From positions 1 to 64,000 of the forward strand of contig JABHTG010000135.1 of the NCBI GenBank assembly GCA_018697205.1: a stretch of 64,000 bases of DNA, given 5' to 3'. The notes under the pieces are model-generated. The model made no database searches. It was given only the letters and a program-made list of their open reading frames with translations, and was not told where the DNA came from. Shown here piece after piece: positions 1 to 8,972 of this stretch. Position 1 is the stretch's first letter, and every line of letters starts with the position of its first letter. Made by a program: the position numbers and the translations under genes. The stretch is from Nitrospina sp. (lineage in GTDB: Bacteria; Nitrospinota; Nitrospinia; Nitrospinales; VA-1).

Positions 1-119
1 TCTACTTTTAATTACCATCGTAACGATATGTTTTTTCAATACATTCAAAAAATATATCAAAACTGACCATGTCTACAGTTGAGAAAAAAAATATAGAAAG
101 AGCTTAGAAAATAAACGTG

Positions 120-148
120 TTGACAAGTCTAACTAGCCTAGATAACGT
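120..148 (+). promoter_or_regulatory. Possible sigma70 promoter for the parvulin gene
   Basis: A TTGACA hexamer at 120-125 is followed by a 17-nt spacer and TAACGT at 143-148. The -35 box is perfect but the -10 box is poor, so this is a weak call. It lies about 50 bp before the start of the PPIase gene at 196. Nothing else recognisable was seen in 1-195. Confidence 0.3.
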
Positions 149-195
149 AAAGCCATAGTAAAGTATTGTAACTTCACTAGAAGAAAGTATATACC

Positions 196-1203
196 ATGTA
201 TCTAACTGGCAACAAATCCATCTATATGAGTATTTTTAGTTTTTTTACGATAACACTAACAGGAACTTTTGCATTTGCGCATTCCGGACATACACACGAA
301 GAAAAACTTCGAATATCTTTACCTAATGTTGTTGCAAAGGTAAATGATCAAGATATTCACAATAACGACATCCTCCGCGAACTAAAAAAAACTTTAAAAA
401 ACTATAAGGATAGAGGAATACCTCTCACTGCCGAAGAAGAGAAAATTACAGCAAAAAAATTAATCGACAATGAAATTGGGCGCGCACTATTACTACAAAA
501 GGGCAATGAAATAAAAGCTTTGGTCACTGAAAAAATTCTGAATCAAAAAATTAGAGAAATCAAGTCTACTTTTAAGTCCGATGCTGTTTTTGAACATGAA
601 TTAAAAAATCGAAAATTAACCCTTGAGCAGTACAAGAAAGAACTAAAAACCGATCTTCTAATGCAACAAGTTATAGATCGAGAAATCGAACCAAATATTA
701 AGATAAGTGAAGAGGATATAAAATCATTTTACGAAAAGAATAAAAATAAGTTTAAAACGGATAAAAAAGCCCGAGCCAGCGTAATCCTCATTAAGGCTAA
801 ACGCGGTGATACTAAATCTGAGATATCAGCTCAACTAAAGCTCGAATCTATTTTAGATAAGATTAAAAATGGTTCAAGTTTTGATAAAATGGCTATTAAG
901 CATTCGCAGGACAGCCTAGCTCCTAAAGGGGGCGACCTAGGCTACTTTGCTAAAAATCAAATATTTGGTGCTTTTAGTGAGAGAGCTTTTGATATGAAAG
1001 TAAACGAGGTTAGCCCTGTTTTTAAAACGGGCCTAGGGTTCCACATCTTAAAGCTTACAGACCTCAAAGATGGCGGAATAATACCACTTGATAAGGCAAA
1101 AACTAGAGTAGAAAAAATAATCAGAAAAAACAGAGTGGGGGCTGCTATTCGCAGCTATGTAGAAAATCTAAAACAAAAATCAAAGATAAAAATCTACTTC
1201 TAA
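196..1203 (+). CDS. Secreted parvulin-type peptidyl-prolyl isomerase (SurA/PrsA-like)
   Basis: Predicted periplasmic proline cis-trans isomerase and chaperone for exported proteins. The N-terminus is a signal peptide (hydrophobic core about residues 11-28, ending near FAFAHSG), followed by a short His-rich stretch (HSGHTHEE). Residues about 45-175 are a charged helical SurA_N-like chaperone region. Residues about 190-290 form the PpiC/rotamase domain, with GGDLGYF and a closing GLGFHILKL segment typical of parvulins. The ATG at 196 has a purine-rich stretch upstream (AGAAAG); a second ATG at 226 would give a shorter signal peptide and cannot be excluded. The gene stands alone, ahead of a minus-strand small gene. 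The family assignment is firm; the client proteins are unknown. Confidence 0.9.
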   Translation: MYLTGNKSIYMSIFSFFTITLTGTFAFAHSGHTHEEKLRISLPNVVAKVNDQDIHNNDILRELKKTLKNYKDRGIPLTAEEEKITAKKLIDNEIGRALLLQKGNEIKALVTEKILNQKIREIKSTFKSDAVFEHELKNRKLTLEQYKKELKTDLLMQQVIDREIEPNIKISEEDIKSFYEKNKNKFKTDKKARASVILIKAKRGDTKSEISAQLKLESILDKIKNGSSFDKMAIKHSQDSLAPKGGDLGYFAKNQIFGAFSERAFDMKVNEVSPVFKTGLGFHILKLTDLKDGGIIPLDKAKTRVEKIIRKNRVGAAIRSYVENLKQKSKIKIYF

Positions 1204-1338
1204 AGCAAGCTTCAAAATTAAAAAACCTTCTTATATTTTTCCATAACAACAATCTACTAATAAAAAAAACGTCACGCAAATTCTTTTTAAAAAATCTCCC
1301 TCACTAACGAGGTGCAAAAAATATCCTTTAATTCATGA

Positions 1339-1527
1339 TTACTTTTTCTTGTCTTTGCTGGATGTAGATTTTTTATTCTCAATCTGACTACGCTTTCTTT
1401 TAACAATTTTTCCCGTATCATTTTTAAAGTCTATCTTAAAATAAACTGAACTTGGAAAAAGTTTAAATACCACAGCGTCTTTTTTCTTACCCGCAAAATC
1501 AACTTTAATTTTATCTCCTGCTTTCAT
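1339..1527 (-). CDS. Small basic conserved-looking protein (62 aa), function unknown
   Basis: The protein has 62 residues. The N-terminal half (GDKIKVDF, AVVFKLF, VYFKIDF) looks like a small beta-barrel of SH3 or KOW type. The C-terminal tail is strongly lysine-rich and ends SSKDKKK. The start is supported by an AGGGG Shine-Dalgarno sequence about 8 nt upstream (1538-1542 on the plus strand, read in reverse complement), so I regard it as a real gene. The basic tail suggests RNA or DNA binding, but no family is recognised. Confidence 0.6.
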   Translation of the reverse strand: MKAGDKIKVDFAGKKKDAVVFKLFPSSVYFKIDFKNDTGKIVKRKRSQIENKKSTSSKDKKK

Positions 1528-1728
1528 AAAACACCCCTATTTATCGTGCAATTCCGCGATCCTCAAATCGTTCAGAACTCTACTTGAAAGTTGTTTAATT
1601 TGTAAAAGAGTGACAAGACTAATTTAAAACGGCTTGAGAGTCAACGGTTTCTTCGTCAAAGATATAATGCAAGTTTGGTTCAAGTCCGTTCTCTGGTACA
1701 ATCTGAAGAAATTAACAATAACCTTATC

Positions 1729-4239
1729 ATGAGCACTTCCCAACCTAATTCAGCCATATTATTGCCAAATCCAAAAACTTATTTCTCATGTGCAGATGTG
1801 GTATTCAACTTACCTGTGAAGGATGCATTCACTTATGAAATCCCCTTTCATTTTAATGGTATAGTTAAAAAAGGGATGAGGGTTTTTGTTCCATTTGGTC
1901 GACGTCGACTCACTGGATATGTTGTTGACATATCGCACCATAATGAAAAAAATATTACGTTAAAAGCAATTGAAGAAGTCCCGGACACAGAACCAGTTAT
2001 TTCGAAAGAACTTCTTTCTCTAACTCGATGGATAGCAGACTACTACCATTCGTCTTGGGGTGAGGCTATTAAGGCTGCTTTACCAGCAGGGCTTGATGAT
2101 ACAAGTCTTTACAAACTATATCTTACAGAAAAAGGATTCAAGGCCCTCTCTGAAAATACGGAGCCCACCCAAGCAGCTCACATTCTTCAAGCCTTACGCT
2201 CAAAAAAAAAATTAACCTCAAAGCAACTAGAGCGTTCCCTTGGGAAAAATTATAACCCAAGTTCTCTGGTAAAACTAAAGCGCAATGGGCTAGTAGAAGT
2301 AGAGAATAAAATAAAGCGTAGCCCTTTAAACTATAAATATAACAAGGTTATCCGACTCGCAGAAAATTTACCTACGAAAGAAAATATTGAAAAATTATTA
2401 ACGCGAAGCCCGAAACAACGTGCGATTTACGACTTTATTTGCAGAGGCCAAACCACCACTTCTATTTTAAATCGTAAAATATCAGGGTCTTCGCAATTGC
2501 TTATAAGCCTTCTTAGAAAAAAGCTTATTGAGATACATATTAAAAAAGAGGAAAAAAAATTACCCCAATCTAATTTGGACCAAGAGTGGACGGCTGAAAA
2601 ACCCCTCCAATTAAACAAAGAGCAAGATAAATGCTATAAAGAACTAAAACAATCTATCCAGAAAGCAGCTTTTCAGCCTTACCTATTATATGGAGTAACG
2701 GGAAGCGGAAAAACAGAAATTTATCTTCGCTGCATTCAACTGGTTCTCGATCTAAATAAATCTGCCATAATGGTAGTCCCTGAAATTTCACTGACTCCAC
2801 AGACTGTTGAGCGGTTCCGTCGTCGGTTTGGCAATCAAGTTGCCGTTCTTCATAGCGGATTAACACAAAAAGAACGTTTTAATGAGTGGAAAAAAATTCA
2901 AGACGAAAAGGTTTCTATTGCTGTAGGAGCTCGTTCTGCTATTTTTGCGCCATTCAAAGATATAGGTATTATTGTGATTGATGAAGAACATGACACATCC
3001 TACAAACAGGATTCATGCCCACGGTATCATGCAAGAGATAGTGCCATTATAAGAGCCCAGAAACAAAATGCTGTCGTGCTGCTTGGATCAGCAACCCCTT
3101 CCCTTGAATCGATTAAGAATGCAGAAAAAGGTAAATACCATTATCTTTCCCTTGAAAACCGAGTTCACAACAGGTTGCTCCCTATTGTAAAAATCATAAA
3201 TATGAAACAGGAAATGGCGTTAAAAAAAAACTTTTCTATTTTTTCAACCTCCCTTAAAAAAGCTATTTCCGAACGTTTACAACGAGAAGAACAAATATTT
3301 CTATTTCTTAATCGTAGAGGAACAGCTAACTATATCTCTTGTAAAGAATGTTCCTTTGCCTTCGAGTGCCCTTACTGCAGTGTAACGCTTACTTTTCACA
3401 GTAAAAATAATATCTTACTATGCCACTACTGTAATTTCATCATACGCAAGCCTACGTCCTGCCCTGACTGCGGAGGAGAGGTTATACGATTCAGTGGGTT
3501 TGGAACGCAAAAACTTGAAGATGAAGCTAGAAAATTATTTCCTCAAGCACGTATCAACCGGCTTGATAGAGATACTGTAAAAGGCCGAGAGTCATTCGAG
3601 TCTGTTCATCGTAAAATGAATTTAGGCACTATCGACATCCTTATTGGGACTCAGATGATAACGAAAGGACATGATTTTCCTAACGTGACGTTAGTAGGCG
3701 TTATCTACGCAGATATTTCTCTACATATTCCTGACTTCCGATCAGCCGAACGTTCTTTTCAGCTTTTGACTCAAGTTGCAGGGCGAGCAGGACGTGGCAA
3801 GGTACCGGGACTAGTAATTATTCAATCATTCTTACCAAATCACTATGTTTTTGATTTCGCAAGGGAACACGATTTTAGAGGATTTTCAAAAAAAGAATTG
3901 GCATTGAGGGAAAAATTAAAATATCCTCCTTTCACTCGAATGGTTTCGATTGAAATTGAAAGTAAACAGGAGAAAGCCGGTGAAGTTTTTGCCAACAATA
4001 TACAGAAAGATTTGGCACGAATTCTCAAAGGTACAAATGACATCGAGGTTCTTGGACCGGCAAGAGCTGCGCTTTACCAAATCAATAACCGCTTCCGACG
4101 ACATATTATTCTTCGTTCTTACGACCACAAAAAACTGCAATCTGTGTTAGGCCGTCTTTACGAAATTCCTGAATTAAAGAGATCATCTAATTCGAAAATA
4201 AAATTAACCTTTGATGTCGACCCAGTTAACCTCATGTAG
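1729..4239 (+). CDS. priA: Primosomal protein N' (replication restart helicase PriA)
   Basis: 3'-to-5' superfamily 2 DNA helicase that reloads the replisome at stalled forks. From the ATG at 1729 it has 836 residues. An N-terminal 3'BD/winged-helix region precedes the Walker A motif GVTGSGKT (about residues 322-329) and the DEEH box (about 418-421). Eight zinc-ligand cysteines follow (about 538, 541, 547, 550, 565, 568, 578, 581), then the helicase C-terminal segments GTQMITKGHDF and QVAGRAGR. The reading frame stays open upstream to a TTG at 1675, but that extension has no family counterpart and the ATG at 1729 gives the usual length. It heads a co-directional run with the YqaA-like, CutA and MsrP genes. 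Confidence 0.96.
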   Translation: MSTSQPNSAILLPNPKTYFSCADVVFNLPVKDAFTYEIPFHFNGIVKKGMRVFVPFGRRRLTGYVVDISHHNEKNITLKAIEEVPDTEPVISKELLSLTRWIADYYHSSWGEAIKAALPAGLDDTSLYKLYLTEKGFKALSENTEPTQAAHILQALRSKKKLTSKQLERSLGKNYNPSSLVKLKRNGLVEVENKIKRSPLNYKYNKVIRLAENLPTKENIEKLLTRSPKQRAIYDFICRGQTTTSILNRKISGSSQLLISLLRKKLIEIHIKKEEKKLPQSNLDQEWTAEKPLQLNKEQDKCYKELKQSIQKAAFQPYLLYGVTGSGKTEIYLRCIQLVLDLNKSAIMVVPEISLTPQTVERFRRRFGNQVAVLHSGLTQKERFNEWKKIQDEKVSIAVGARSAIFAPFKDIGIIVIDEEHDTSYKQDSCPRYHARDSAIIRAQKQNAVVLLGSATPSLESIKNAEKGKYHYLSLENRVHNRLLPIVKIINMKQEMALKKNFSIFSTSLKKAISERLQREEQIFLFLNRRGTANYISCKECSFAFECPYCSVTLTFHSKNNILLCHYCNFIIRKPTSCPDCGGEVIRFSGFGTQKLEDEARKLFPQARINRLDRDTVKGRESFESVHRKMNLGTIDILIGTQMITKGHDFPNVTLVGVIYADISLHIPDFRSAERSFQLLTQVAGRAGRGKVPGLVIIQSFLPNHYVFDFAREHDFRGFSKKELALREKLKYPPFTRMVSIEIESKQEKAGEVFANNIQKDLARILKGTNDIEVLGPARAALYQINNRFRRHIILRSYDHKKLQSVLGRLYEIPELKRSSNSKIKLTFDVDPVNLM

Positions 4240-4262
4240 TAAAAAATCAAGGATTAAATAAA

Positions 4263-4850
4263 ATGCACCTAATTAGAAAACTTTATGACTGGATCCTGCA
4301 ATGGGCAACTACACCCTATGCACTTCCTGTTTTATTTATCATTTCATTCGTAGAGTCCTCTTTCTTTCCTATTCCTCCAGATATATTACTGATTGCGATG
4401 GTTGTAGCATCACCTGCTGGATGGTTTCGCTTTGCATTTGTTTGTTCTGTGGGGTCTGTCTTAGGAGGTATGTTTGGATACCTGATCGGATACCAATTTA
4501 TGGATCTAATTGGAAATCGTATCGTAGCGTTTTATCACTTTCAAGAAAAATGGGATAGAATCGGTTTACTTTATGACAAATACAACGCTTGGGCCGTAGC
4601 AGCTGCTGGCTTTACGCCTTTACCCTATAAAGTTTTTACCCTATCAGCAGGAGCATTTAAAATTAATTTCCCTATTTTCATCCTAGCTTCTGCCGCTAGC
4701 AGAGCAGCACGATTTTTTCTTGTAGCTGCGCTATTATATAAATTTGGGCCACCATTCAAGGCACTTATAGAAAAGTATTTTAACCTCTTTACCATTATTT
4801 TTATGATTCTTCTGGTCTTAGGTTTTTTCATTTTAAAAATTATTCTTTAG
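4263..4850 (+). CDS. YqaA/DedA-type VTT-domain inner membrane protein
   Basis: Polytopic membrane protein of the SNARE-associated/DedA (VTT) superfamily, closest in layout to YqaA. It has 195 residues and about five hydrophobic segments. An acidic residue lies in the re-entrant region (FVESSFFPIPPDI), with a central AAGFTPLPYKVFTLSAG segment and a downstream SRAARFF arginine motif. DedA proteins are linked to proton-coupled lipid-carrier or phospholipid flipping, but the substrate of this one is unknown. AAGGA lies 9 nt before the ATG, and the gene follows priA by 23 nt, so it is probably co-transcribed. Confidence 0.85.
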   Translation: MHLIRKLYDWILQWATTPYALPVLFIISFVESSFFPIPPDILLIAMVVASPAGWFRFAFVCSVGSVLGGMFGYLIGYQFMDLIGNRIVAFYHFQEKWDRIGLLYDKYNAWAVAAAGFTPLPYKVFTLSAGAFKINFPIFILASAASRAARFFLVAALLYKFGPPFKALIEKYFNLFTIIFMILLVLGFFILKIIL

Positions 4851-4865
4851 CTAATTAGCGTCATT

Positions 4866-5183
4866 ATGAATGAACATATTGTTATTCTTACTACGGCAGG
4901 TTCTGAAGAAGAAGCAACGAAAATTAGTCGAGGCTTAGTTGAAAAAAAATTAGCCTACTGCGTAAACACAATTCCTTCTATCCAGTCAACTTATTACTGG
5001 GATGGAAAATTATGCGTCGACGACGAACTTCTTCTCATAATAAAAACTAAAGAAGAAAAATTTTCTACTGTAAAAGATTGGATACTTGCCAATCATAGCT
5101 ATGATGTTCCTGAAGTAATTGCTCTACCTATCACACAAGGTTCTTCTGATTATCTTCAATGTATTGATGAATGGATTGGATAA
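4866..5183 (+). CDS. cutA: CutA1-family protein (divalent ion tolerance)
   Basis: Small ferredoxin-fold protein of the CutA1 family (105 residues, standard length), which forms trimers and is tied to copper or divalent-metal tolerance. Diagnostic features are the N-terminal ILTTAGSEEEA, the KKLAYCVNTIP strand with its conserved Cys, STYYWDGK, and the HSYDVPEVIALPI segment near the C-terminus. It begins 15 nt after the YqaA-like gene with no clear ribosome-binding site, so translation may depend on the upstream gene. The role in metal handling is inferred from the family only. Confidence 0.92.
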   Translation: MNEHIVILTTAGSEEEATKISRGLVEKKLAYCVNTIPSIQSTYYWDGKLCVDDELLLIIKTKEEKFSTVKDWILANHSYDVPEVIALPITQGSSDYLQCIDEWIG

Positions 5184-5211
5184 TGAATATTAATTTCTGG
5201 AGTTTCTTATT

Positions 5212-6180
5212 ATGAGTAATCTTATTTTCCCTAAATCGTGGAATATGGCTGAAAGTGAGGCTACGCCCGAGTCAGTCTATATGAATCGACGTGATTTTAT
5301 TAAGGGGACTTCAATAGCTACATTGGCTGCAACAGCCTCGTTTTATGGATGTGGTATTGGCCCTACTCCAAGTAGTAATGCACCTATTGAGTGGTCTGCA
5401 ACTGAAGAAAAAATATACCCCGTAAAGCGCAACACAAAATATTCTCTTGACCGAAGCGTAACAGAGGAAAAAATCGCAGCAAGATTCAATAATTTTTTTG
5501 AATTTAGCGAGCTTAAAAGCGACCCAGCTTTTCATGCACAAGCGTTATCTACTCGACCATGGGAACTAGAAATCACAGGACTTGTCAATAAACCACGAAC
5601 TTTTGATCTGGATAACTTCTACAAGTTGATGAATATTGAAGAACGCCTATATCGGTTACGTTGTGTTGAAGCTTGGTCGATGGCGGTGCCATGGACAGGA
5701 TTCCCCCTTAAAGCTCTTCTGGATCTTGTTGAGCCAAAATCTAATGCAACACACGTTGCCTTTACTACTTTTTATAAACCTTTTACAGCCCAAGGACAAT
5801 TAGCTTTTTGGCGTCCTTGGCCTTATAGAGAAGCGCTCACCATAAAAGAAGCAACAAACGAACTGACTTTCATGGCTCTTGGCATGTATGGCCACCCTCT
5901 TAGAAAACAACATGGTGCCCCTATACGATTGGTAGTACCTTGGAAATACGGTTTTAAAAGCATCAAATCCATCGTTAAAATCGAATTACTTAACAACCAA
6001 CCCCCTACCTTTTGGAACACCGTACTACCTCTAGAGTACAGCTTCGAAGCTAACGTCGATCCAACTATCAACCATCCTCGCTGGTTGCAAAAAACAGAAA
6101 AAATGCTAGGAACTGGTGAAGTTCATAAAACGCAACTGTATAATGGATACAAAAAACAGGTAGCCCATCTCTATGGCTGA
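5212..6180 (+). CDS. msrP: Protein-methionine-sulfoxide reductase, molybdopterin subunit (MsrP/YedY)
   Basis: Periplasmic molybdenum enzyme that repairs oxidised methionines in exported proteins. A twin-arginine motif (RRDFIKG, residues 26-32) precedes a hydrophobic stretch and a GCG segment, as expected for Tat export. The molybdopterin (oxidoreductase) domain follows, with the molybdenum-ligand cysteine at residue 151 (RLRCVEAWSMAVPW) and the conserved HGAPIRLVVPWKYGFKS segment. GGAG lies 10 nt before the ATG. Its usual membrane haem partner MsrQ (YedZ) is not adjacent and was not seen in the window. The 3' end overlaps the convergent FGE-like gene by 10 bp. Confidence 0.95.
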   Translation: MSNLIFPKSWNMAESEATPESVYMNRRDFIKGTSIATLAATASFYGCGIGPTPSSNAPIEWSATEEKIYPVKRNTKYSLDRSVTEEKIAARFNNFFEFSELKSDPAFHAQALSTRPWELEITGLVNKPRTFDLDNFYKLMNIEERLYRLRCVEAWSMAVPWTGFPLKALLDLVEPKSNATHVAFTTFYKPFTAQGQLAFWRPWPYREALTIKEATNELTFMALGMYGHPLRKQHGAPIRLVVPWKYGFKSIKSIVKIELLNNQPPTFWNTVLPLEYSFEANVDPTINHPRWLQKTEKMLGTGEVHKTQLYNGYKKQVAHLYG

Positions 6181-6920
6181 TAATTTTTTTTTATTTTTTC
6201 ATTTTTTACGCAACGAAACCCAAAATTTTTAAACTTAGCACTTGGTAAATCCCAATTGCGTCTGGTAACGCGGAGTCCGTCCGTTTTATCCATAAATGAC
6301 CCACCTCTAAGCACTCTATGTTTTCCATTGAATGGACTTTTTGGATTCCTTAATGAGCGGCTCTGATAATAGTGTTGGTCGTACCAATCTGCTGTCCACT
6401 CCCAAACATTTCCAGCAGTATCGTAAAGACCTAACTTATTAGGTTTCTTTTCTCCTACGGGACGAGTTTTTCGGCCAGAGTTGTCCCAGTGCCAAGCATA
6501 CGAGTCATCAATTTCTTCTCCCCAATAATATTTTGATTTAGATCCAGAGCGAGCTGACTTTTCCCATTCCGCCTCCGTTGGTAAACGTTTACCTGACTTA
6601 TTACAATAATCCCTTGCCTGATACCAGTCGACACGATCGACTGGTAAACTTTCTCCTCGAAACTCAGACGGATTAAAATTCATAATTTTTTTAAATTCTT
6701 TCTGGGTTACTTCAAATTTATCAATATAAAAAGTATCTAAGTAAATCTTTCTACTGGGTCGTTCGTCATTATATTTATTCGAGCCAGAAATATAGAGACC
6801 TTCGGGAACTAATACCATCCCAATTAAAGATGATTTTTCTGAAGCAAAAGACATCTGCAAAGAAATTCTTGAGAAAGAAAGGCAATAGACTAAAAAAATT
6901 AAAAATAAAAAATTTTTCAT
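6171..6920 (-). CDS. Secreted SUMF1/FGE-fold protein lacking the catalytic cysteine pair
   Basis: The protein has 249 residues, with an N-terminal signal peptide (about residues 1-26) and a complete formylglycine-generating-enzyme fold. Signatures are FYIDKFEVTQKEF, RLPTEAEWEKSARSG, GNVWEWTADWY, VLRGGSF and a terminal FGFRCVK. True FGEs carry two cysteines just after the RGGS segment; here that stretch (MDKTDGLRVTRRNWD) has none. Formylglycine formation is therefore unlikely, and a structural or sugar/peptide-binding role is more plausible. Its start overlaps the end of the upstream 111-aa gene by 4 nt (ATGA), so the two are translationally coupled. Confidence 0.88.
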   Translation of the reverse strand: MKNFLFLIFLVYCLSFSRISLQMSFASEKSSLIGMVLVPEGLYISGSNKYNDERPSRKIYLDTFYIDKFEVTQKEFKKIMNFNPSEFRGESLPVDRVDWYQARDYCNKSGKRLPTEAEWEKSARSGSKSKYYWGEEIDDSYAWHWDNSGRKTRPVGEKKPNKLGLYDTAGNVWEWTADWYDQHYYQSRSLRNPKSPFNGKHRVLRGGSFMDKTDGLRVTRRNWDLPSAKFKNFGFRCVKNEKIKKNYQP

Positions 6921-7252
6921 TTGTTTTTTAAAAATAGTGATCCCTGTGCTCCCATGAATCCGGCAATAGCTCCGCCAGTTCCGGCAGCCATAATAAGAAT
7001 ATCTCTATCTCCAGAACGATAACCTAAAAATGCGCCCATCAACACGCCGAAGCAAATAATAATTAGAAAAACTCTTCCACCTGCCCAACCTACTAACCCC
7101 CCTATTAAAGAACCTAAAAGACCTACAGCAATCATCGCCATTTCGCTATCTATAACAACACCAATCAATACACCGGTAGTTCCCATTAATAATGTGCCAA
7201 AGGGGATGTCATTTCTTGATTTTATTCTGGACAAATCCTGACTTTTTTTCAT
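6917..7252 (-). CDS. Small glycine-rich integral membrane protein, unknown
   Basis: The protein has 111 residues and about four hydrophobic helices, rich in GxxxG-like patterns (VLIGVV, LLGSLIGGLVGWAGG, GVLMGAFLG, GTGGAIAGFMG). No family is recognised. The glycine zippers suggest a tightly packed oligomer in the membrane. It overlaps the FGE-fold gene by an ATGA junction, which implies a shared function at the cell envelope. Confidence 0.7.
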   Translation of the reverse strand: MKKSQDLSRIKSRNDIPFGTLLMGTTGVLIGVVIDSEMAMIAVGLLGSLIGGLVGWAGGRVFLIIICFGVLMGAFLGYRSGDRDILIMAAGTGGAIAGFMGAQGSLFLKNK

Positions 7253-7358
7253 ATTCTATCTTTAGCACAAAAAATAAAAATTTTTCTATATTTACTCTAG
7301 GATTGCCTAATTTTTTCAACTATTATTTTTTTAAATTATCCTACTTTCCTGGCACACT

Positions 7359-8972
7359 ATGACGATTCGACTACTTTTCTTTACAATAGTTTTTTATAGC
7401 TTTAACGCTAATTATACTATTCATCCAATTCAAGCAGCCTCTAAGTTAGGTGAAATAGAATTCCCTACCTCCGGGTCAGGTGTTGCGCAAAATCATTTTA
7501 TAGCTGGTGTAGCTGCACTCCATTCTTTTTGGTATCCAGAAGCCTTGCAAGAATTCCGAAACTCGACTAAAGAAGATCCTAGTTTTGCAATGGGTTACTG
7601 GGGTGAGGCTATGGCCCACAATGCCCCGCTTTGGGAACAGCAAGATTCTAAATCGGCCAAGGTCGCACTTACAAAAATATCTAACCTATCAAAATTAACT
7701 CAAAGAGAGAAATACTATATCCAAGCTGTCCAACTTCTTTACGGAGAAGGGGAGAAAACAACTCGAGATCAAGCTTATTCAAAAGCTATGAATAATATTT
7801 ATACCAAGTATCCAAATGACCTTGAAGCAGCTTGTTTTTACAGCCTCTCTTTATTAGGAATAGCTAGAAACACAAAAAAAAACATAAAGTTAAAAGTTGA
7901 TTCCGGTGCAATTGCATTAGAGATATATGAAAAAGACCCCGACCATCCGTGTGCAGCGCATTATGCAATCCATGCGTTTGACCACCCTGACCTCGCTAGG
8001 CTTGCCTTACCTTCCGCGCAACGCTATGCCAAAATTGCACCTTCCTCACATCATGCTCAGCATATGCCAGCACATATATTTATTCAACTTGGCATGTGGT
8101 CTGAAGCAGCAAAATCAAACGAAAGTGGCTGGACCACCTCCAAAAAGTGGGTTGATAGAGAAAAGCTAGCCAAAAGTAATCGCGATTATCACAGCCTGCA
8201 ATGGCTTCATTATGTATACACACAACAAGGTCTTATGCGCAAGGCAGAAGCTGTTTTTAAGACTCAGCAAAACGATATGTTAGAAGGAATACAAGCTGCA
8301 GCAAAGTCAAAACCTAATCCCAATTTAAGATCCGGTAAATATTACTACCGTATGTTCGCTGCCACTATATTAGAAACAGAGCAATGGGAAAAAGCGAAAC
8401 AACTTGTCCCCCCTAATGGATGGAAACCAAAAAAATTTTCCAAAGCAGGGTATAGTTTTGTTCGTGGCTACGCTGCAGCTATGCAAGGAAATGATGACGC
8501 AAAAAAATATATCCTAGAATTAAAAACAATAAGGGATAAAGGGTTTCGCAAAAATCATTTCAGCCGATCAGAGTATTTAGAAGTATGGGAACTAGAAATC
8601 AAAACCGCTATAAAACTTTATGAAAAATCTTATGAAGCTGCCATTCAACTTGCAAAAAAAGCAACATTGGTTGAAGAAAAACTTCCATCACCTAGTGGCC
8701 CGCCCCGTATCCTTAAACCCACCTACGAATTACTAGGAGAAGTTTATCTTAAAGCAGGGCAACCCAAAAAAGCCAGAGAGCAGTTCACCATCTCTTTAGC
8801 ACGTCATCCGAACCGTATTCGTTCCCTAATGGGGGCTGCACGGTCAGCAAGATTAGATGGCGACAAAATAGCCGCTAAGGAGATCTATTTAAAAGTCCTA
8901 TCTATTTTAAAAAATGCCGATAAAGATTTTTCTGCTCTGAAGGAAGCGACAATATTTATTAAAAATTTATAA
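7359..8972 (+). CDS. Secreted TPR-repeat protein
   Basis: The protein has 537 residues with an N-terminal signal peptide (core about residues 4-25). The first repeat-like block, AALHSFWYPEALQEFRNS followed by GYWGEAMAHNAPLW, is a hallmark of a widespread family of about 550 residues. Further conserved features are HYAIHAFDHPDLA and SHHAQHMPAHIFIQLGMW. The many conserved His residues in these helices could bind metal or a ligand. C-terminal TPRs follow (about residues 440-530). The stop codon is directly followed by the ATG of the 2OG oxygenase, so the two genes are translationally coupled. Its biochemical role is unknown. Confidence 0.8.
   Translation: MTIRLLFFTIVFYSFNANYTIHPIQAASKLGEIEFPTSGSGVAQNHFIAGVAALHSFWYPEALQEFRNSTKEDPSFAMGYWGEAMAHNAPLWEQQDSKSAKVALTKISNLSKLTQREKYYIQAVQLLYGEGEKTTRDQAYSKAMNNIYTKYPNDLEAACFYSLSLLGIARNTKKNIKLKVDSGAIALEIYEKDPDHPCAAHYAIHAFDHPDLARLALPSAQRYAKIAPSSHHAQHMPAHIFIQLGMWSEAAKSNESGWTTSKKWVDREKLAKSNRDYHSLQWLHYVYTQQGLMRKAEAVFKTQQNDMLEGIQAAAKSKPNPNLRSGKYYYRMFAATILETEQWEKAKQLVPPNGWKPKKFSKAGYSFVRGYAAAMQGNDDAKKYILELKTIRDKGFRKNHFSRSEYLEVWELEIKTAIKLYEKSYEAAIQLAKKATLVEEKLPSPSGPPRILKPTYELLGEVYLKAGQPKKAREQFTISLARHPNRIRSLMGAARSARLDGDKIAAKEIYLKVLSILKNADKDFSALKEATIFIKNL

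Noticed and set aside
1671-1705. tRNA-like T-arm sequence (GGTTCAAGTCC) upstream of priA
   Set aside because: The flanking stem bases do not pair and no matching acceptor or anticodon arm was found in the preceding 75 nt.
7927-8169. An 80-codon open frame inside the TPR gene
   Set aside because: It lies in another frame within a well-supported coding region, has no ribosome-binding site and no protein-like pattern.
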